From Anaerolineaceae bacterium UBA1363 (lineage in GTDB: Bacteria; Chloroflexota; Anaerolineae; Anaerolineales; Anaerolineaceae): DNA of 9,431 nucleotides. Made by a program: the position numbers and the translations under genes. Position 1 is the stretch's first letter. Each line of letters begins with the position of its first letter. Under the pieces are notes generated by a model. That model had not been told where the DNA came from, did not search any database, and worked only from the letters and a program-made list of their open reading frames with translations. The stretch lies in NCBI GenBank assembly GCA_002306055.1, contig DBRR01000046.1:198-9628 (forward strand), given 5' to 3'. This document shows, piece by piece, positions 7,265 through 9,431 of the stretch.

Positions 7265-7326
7265 GGCGGATTGAACGCACATCATGGACTCACATTCATT
7301 AATTTTTTGTTGCGTTCAATCTCGCC
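7265..7326. repeat. Long inverted repeat 2 upstream of the serine hydrolase gene
   Basis: The arm at 7265-7279 pairs with 7311-7326 over 15 pairs with one bulged T, enclosing a 31-base loop that contains a T6 run. Both this element and inverted repeat 1 start with GGCG, end with CGCC and span 62 bases. The left arm of repeat 1 matches the complement of the right arm here at 13 of 16 positions. They appear to be diverged copies of one element. Confidence 0.65.
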
Positions 7327-7367
7327 CTACACCCAGAGTCTGATTCAAGACATTTTTCAAATATGGC

Positions 7368-7373
7368 TATAAT
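7368..7373 (+). promoter_or_regulatory. -10 box giving a leaderless mRNA for the serine hydrolase gene
   Basis: A perfect TATAAT ends six bases before the ATG at 7380, so the usual start point coincides with the A of the start codon. There is no Shine-Dalgarno sequence, which fits leaderless translation. TCAAGA at 7345-7350, with a 17-base spacer, is the only -35 candidate and is weak. Confidence 0.55.
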
Positions 7374-7379
7374 TTAGCC

Positions 7380-8861
7380 ATGCGCAGAAAATATTCGCTT
7401 ATCCGTTGGGCTGCATTGGGGCTGATCCTCATGGCTGGATTCCTGCTGATCCTGCAGCTGGTGCGCTACGGGCGCATCCGCGCGACTTTCCCCACCGGGC
7501 TGACGGTCGCCAACATCCCCATCGGAGGGCTCACCTACGAAACCGCCGCTGAACGGCTTGTGCAGGCGTACATGACCCCCATCGAACTGCAGTACCAGTC
7601 CGCGCGCATCCAGGTGCGGCCTGCCACCCTCGGCTTTGAGCTGCAGGTCAACAACATGCTCGCCGCGGCGGATAAACAGCGAACCGGCGAACCCTTTTGG
7701 ACCGGTTTCTGGAAATACATCTGGAACCAGCCGATCACCAGCCTGAACATCCCGCTGCAGGCCAAATTCGACGAAGCCCGCATACGTAACTACCTCGAGA
7801 CCGAGATTTCCGTGCGCTATGACCAGCCTGCCACGCCGCCCATGCCGATCCCTGGCGAAAGCGGCTTTTCGACGGGGGTTGCCGGCACCGAATTGGACTA
7901 CGAGACCTCCATCGACCGCATCATCAGCGCGCTTTCTTCCAACTCCCGCCGCACCGCCAGGCTGGAAGTGCTGCGCACGAACCCTGCCAAACCCTCCTTC
8001 GAGATCCTGCAGTACATGCTCACCGACATCATCGACCAATCTGCTTTTGACGGCGTGGTGGAGCTCTATTTCAAAGATCTGCAGAGTGGATTCGTGCTGC
8101 ATTTCGCCCACAGCAAGGTCGGCGACACCGACTACCCCGTCAATATCGCTTTCTCCTCGTGGAGCACGATCAAGATCCCGACCCTGATCACGCTTTTCAA
8201 AAATCTTGAAGCCCCCTATGACCCAGAAATCCTGGCAGAGATTGAGGCGATGGTGGAGATGTCGAGCAATGAATCGACCGACTCGGTGGCGAAGAAGGTC
8301 ATTGAGCCCAATCTCGCCCCCTTGCGCATCACCGAGGACGCCCAGACGCTCGGGTTGGAGAACACCTTCTGGGGCGGATTCTTTGGGCTTGGCTCGCCGC
8401 TGCTCAAAGAGTTTTCAACCCCCGCCAACCAGCGCACCGATTACAACACCGATCCTGATCCCTACGGTCAGACCACCCCGCTGGATATGGGCTTGCTGCT
8501 CGAAGATATTTACTACTGCGCCCAGGACTACGGCGGCTCGATCCCGGTGGCGTTTGAGGGAGCCATCACCCAGGAAGAATGCCAGATGATGGTCACCTAC
8601 CTCTCGCGCAACAAAATCGGGGTGCTTTTTGAAGCCGGCGTGCCCGCCGGAACGCAGGTGGCGCACAAGCACGGCTGGGCGAACGAGGTGCAGGATGGGT
8701 ACGTGCACACCATGGGAGATTGCGCCATCATCTACACCCCTGGCGGGAATTACGTCCTTTCCGTATTCATACATCACCCCGTGCAGGTGATCTTCGACCG
8801 GGCTAATCTCCTGTTTGCCAACATCTCCGGGGCGATTTACAACTATTACAATTTGGAATAA
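7380..8861 (+). CDS. Membrane-anchored VanW-type peptidoglycan-binding / class A beta-lactamase-like serine hydrolase
   Basis: A 493-residue extracytoplasmic protein. Residues about 8-28 form one hydrophobic helix after a basic MRRK start: a membrane anchor or uncleaved signal. Residues about 37-205 resemble the peptidoglycan-binding region of VanW/YoaR proteins (FPTGLTVANIPIGGLTYETA at 37-56). The C-terminal half, from about 220, has the penicillin-binding-protein/class A beta-lactamase fold: S262-TI-K265 (SxxK nucleophile motif), S295-S-N297 (SxN) and K430-H-G432 in place of KTG, then the strand with GDCAIIYTPGG. It may act on the cell wall as a carboxypeptidase-like hydrolase, or may have lost activity. 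SxxK to SxN is only 33 residues, against about 60 in true class A enzymes, and I see no clear Glu166 equivalent, so resistance to beta-lactams should not be assumed. It is monocistronic, with tRNA-Arg 48 bases downstream. Confidence 0.8.
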   Translation: MRRKYSLIRWAALGLILMAGFLLILQLVRYGRIRATFPTGLTVANIPIGGLTYETAAERLVQAYMTPIELQYQSARIQVRPATLGFELQVNNMLAAADKQRTGEPFWTGFWKYIWNQPITSLNIPLQAKFDEARIRNYLETEISVRYDQPATPPMPIPGESGFSTGVAGTELDYETSIDRIISALSSNSRRTARLEVLRTNPAKPSFEILQYMLTDIIDQSAFDGVVELYFKDLQSGFVLHFAHSKVGDTDYPVNIAFSSWSTIKIPTLITLFKNLEAPYDPEILAEIEAMVEMSSNESTDSVAKKVIEPNLAPLRITEDAQTLGLENTFWGGFFGLGSPLLKEFSTPANQRTDYNTDPDPYGQTTPLDMGLLLEDIYYCAQDYGGSIPVAFEGAITQEECQMMVTYLSRNKIGVLFEAGVPAGTQVAHKHGWANEVQDGYVHTMGDCAIIYTPGGNYVLSVFIHHPVQVIFDRANLLFANISGAIYNYYNLE

Positions 8862-8893
8862 CTGCCTTCGCGCAAAAATTGATGGGCATGCGG

Positions 8894-8899
8894 TATAAT
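8894..8899 (+). promoter_or_regulatory. -10 box of the tRNA-Arg gene
   Basis: A perfect TATAAT ends ten bases before the first base of the tRNA, so the transcript would begin near 8906 with a very short 5' leader. A -35 element is not evident. The tRNA therefore has its own promoter rather than depending on read-through from the upstream gene. Confidence 0.55.
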
Positions 8900-8909
8900 G
8901 TCCTCGCTC

Positions 8910-8982
8910 GCCCCCGTAGCTCAATGGATAGAGTACCTGACTTCGAATCAGTCGGTTGCGCGTTCGAGTCGCGCCGGGGGCA
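8910..8982 (+). tRNA. tRNA-Arg, anticodon TCG
   Basis: A 73-base cloverleaf. The acceptor GCCCCCG (8910-8916) pairs perfectly with CGGGGGC (8975-8981), followed by discriminator A8982. The D arm is GCTC/GAGT with a G-T closing pair and an eight-base loop. The anticodon loop is CTTCGAA (8941-8947), with TCG at 8943-8945 reading CGA and possibly other CGN codons. The T arm GCGCG/CGCGC carries a TTCGAGT loop. The variable loop has five bases. CCA is not encoded and must be added after transcription. The first anticodon-stem pair (C8936 against T8952) is mismatched; the other four pairs are sound. A TTTT run follows within a few bases and may help end transcription. Confidence 0.95.
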
Positions 8983-8997
8983 TTTTGATTCTCTGAT

Positions 8998-9022
8998 CGT
9001 GCCGGTCTCCAGACCGCGCACG
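8998..9022. repeat. GGTCTCCAGACC-centred hairpin
   Basis: CGTGCCGGTC pairs with GACCGCGCACG with one bulged C, around a TCCA loop. A second, smaller GACC-AAA-GGTC hairpin follows at 9029-9039 and repeats the same core. It starts 15 bases after the tRNA end. It has no T run and looks like a REP-type palindromic element. Confidence 0.55.
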
Positions 9023-9092
9023 GCATCTGACCAAAGGTCTCCTTCTGTCGTTTTCTGTTATCTGCGATGAGGAATTTTTACTTTATGCGTAC

Positions 9093-9176
9093 AAAAGCCG
9101 GATTGAACCCCACATGGAAATCATGCGGGCCGGGATAGCCATTTCCAAAGGGTACAACGTCCGGTTTACGGCTTTT
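9093..9176. repeat. 84-base nested inverted repeat
   Basis: AAAAGCCG (9093-9100) and CGGCTTTT (9169-9176) are perfect complements. Nested inside, TGGAAAT (9115-9121) pairs with ATTTCCA (9141-9147). The two stems could form one branched structure, either as a small RNA or as the folded form of a short mobile repeat. No promoter is evident. Confidence 0.35.
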
Positions 9177-9182
9177 GAAATC

Positions 9183-9228
9183 CGGATGGACTGAAGCCCA
9201 TCCGTACGGTGGGGGCTTGCTCCCATCG
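9183..9228. repeat. Tandem pair of GC-rich hairpins
   Basis: CGGATGG/CCATCCG (9183-9189 and 9198-9204) is a perfect 7-pair stem with an eight-base loop. Two bases later, 9207-9215 pairs with 9220-9228 over nine pairs, two of them G-T, around a CTTG loop. Neither is followed by a T run. They look like adjacent REP-like units. Confidence 0.5.
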
Positions 9229-9323
9229 GCGCGGGTTTTGCGAATCGGAAAAACCTGATGGTAATACCTTGATATACAGACACAACCGTAGCAGTCTGCT
9301 TTTTGGAAATCAACTTAGAAGAA

Positions 9324-9356
9324 AGGCAGATCGCCGCGCTTCGCTCGCGATGACGG
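9324..9356. repeat. Dispersed repeat copy A (AGGCAGATCGCC ... GCTCGCGATGACGG)
   Basis: A 33-base unit with conserved ends AGGCAGATCGCC and GCTCGCGATGACGG and a GCGCTTC middle. On the minus strand it reads GTCATCGCGAGCGAAGCG..., the style of the GTCATTGCGAGCGAAGC repeats that I recall being scattered through many bacterial genomes. The second copy is seven bases further on. Confidence 0.7.
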
Positions 9357-9362
9357 CGCTAG

Positions 9363-9421
9363 AGGCAGATCGCCATACCCTGCTTTGCGGGCACAGGCGC
9401 AACTGATGCTCGCGATGACGG
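9363..9421. repeat. Dispersed repeat copy B with an enlarged middle
   Basis: It has the same 12-base left end and 14-base right end as copy A. The middle is 33 bases instead of 7 and contains a CCCTGC-TTT-GCGGG hairpin. The shared ends show that it belongs to the same family; the middle looks inserted or exchanged. Confidence 0.65.
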
Positions 9422-9431
9422 AATCGATCGT

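Larger units (their letters stand above)
8983..9431. other. Non-coding region rich in small palindromes downstream of tRNA-Arg
   Basis: About 450 bases with no gene I can support. It contains at least four hairpins (8998-9022, 9093-9176, 9183-9204, 9207-9228) and two copies of a dispersed repeat (9324-9356, 9363-9421). One frame, open from 8997 to the TGA at 9192-9194, reads as a plausible 65-residue peptide fragment. It lacks a good start and runs straight through the palindromes, so I treat it as chance or a remnant. Confidence 0.6.

Noticed and set aside
7374..8111. Minus-strand open frame opposite the serine hydrolase gene
   Set aside because: The plus strand encodes the membrane anchor and wall-binding region in this interval. 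The antisense product is Gly/Arg/Val/Asp-rich without motifs.
8970..8982. Attachment site for an integrated element at the 3' end of tRNA-Arg
   Set aside because: I found no second copy of the tRNA 3' end in the window and no integrase gene.
8415..9026. Minus-strand open frame running across the tRNA gene
   Set aside because: It reads through a well-formed tRNA and through the coding region of the hydrolase in antisense, so it cannot be a real gene.
9114..9194. 26-codon plus-strand frame in the palindromic region after the tRNA
   Set aside because: The peptide looks protein-like, but there is no ribosome binding site, and the surrounding bases are explained by inverted repeats.
1..9431. CRISPR array
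   Set aside because: No regularly spaced direct repeats of 24-40 bases and no cas genes are seen. The repeats present are palindromic and irregularly spaced.

Overview
The window looks like a chromosomal segment of a moderately GC-rich, free-living bacterium. An Anaerolineae-type member of the Chloroflexota is my best guess. That is an inference from the gene mix and the many short palindromic intergenic repeats; no phylogenetic marker here proves it. All genes read on the + strand.

Region 1 (about 1-5340) is a defence module. It opens with a 992-residue single-chain restriction-modification enzyme: PD-(D/E)xK nuclease, helical connector, N6-adenine methyltransferase, and target-recognition domain. 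After a 49-base gap comes a 700-residue GmrSD/SspE-like DUF262 NTPase with an HNH nuclease and an extra C-terminal AlbA_2 (Schlafen-type) domain. The second gene and the recognition part of the first are clearly AT-rich, while the catalytic parts of the first are GC-rich, which suggests recent exchange. The DUF262-HNH-AlbA_2 protein beside a modification enzyme is the best candidate for something new. A near-identical 22-base G-rich repeat arm lies at the left edge of the window and again at 6099-6120, bracketing the module plus arsC.

Region 2 (about 5340-7122) holds a solitary thioredoxin-type arsenate reductase gene with a strong ribosome binding site and a possible operator upstream. After a palindromic repeat comes an AraC-family regulator with a C-terminal GyrI-like ligand-binding domain. 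Nothing in the sequence ties these two genes together functionally.

Region 3 (7123-8861) starts with a 257-base intergenic stretch holding three inverted repeats; the outer two are diverged versions of one another. It continues with a membrane-anchored protein that combines a VanW-type peptidoglycan-binding region with a class A beta-lactamase-like serine hydrolase domain. A consensus -10 box exactly six bases before its ATG implies a leaderless mRNA.

Region 4 (8862-9431) carries tRNA-Arg(TCG), followed by about 450 bases without a convincing gene but full of small hairpins and two copies of a dispersed repeat.
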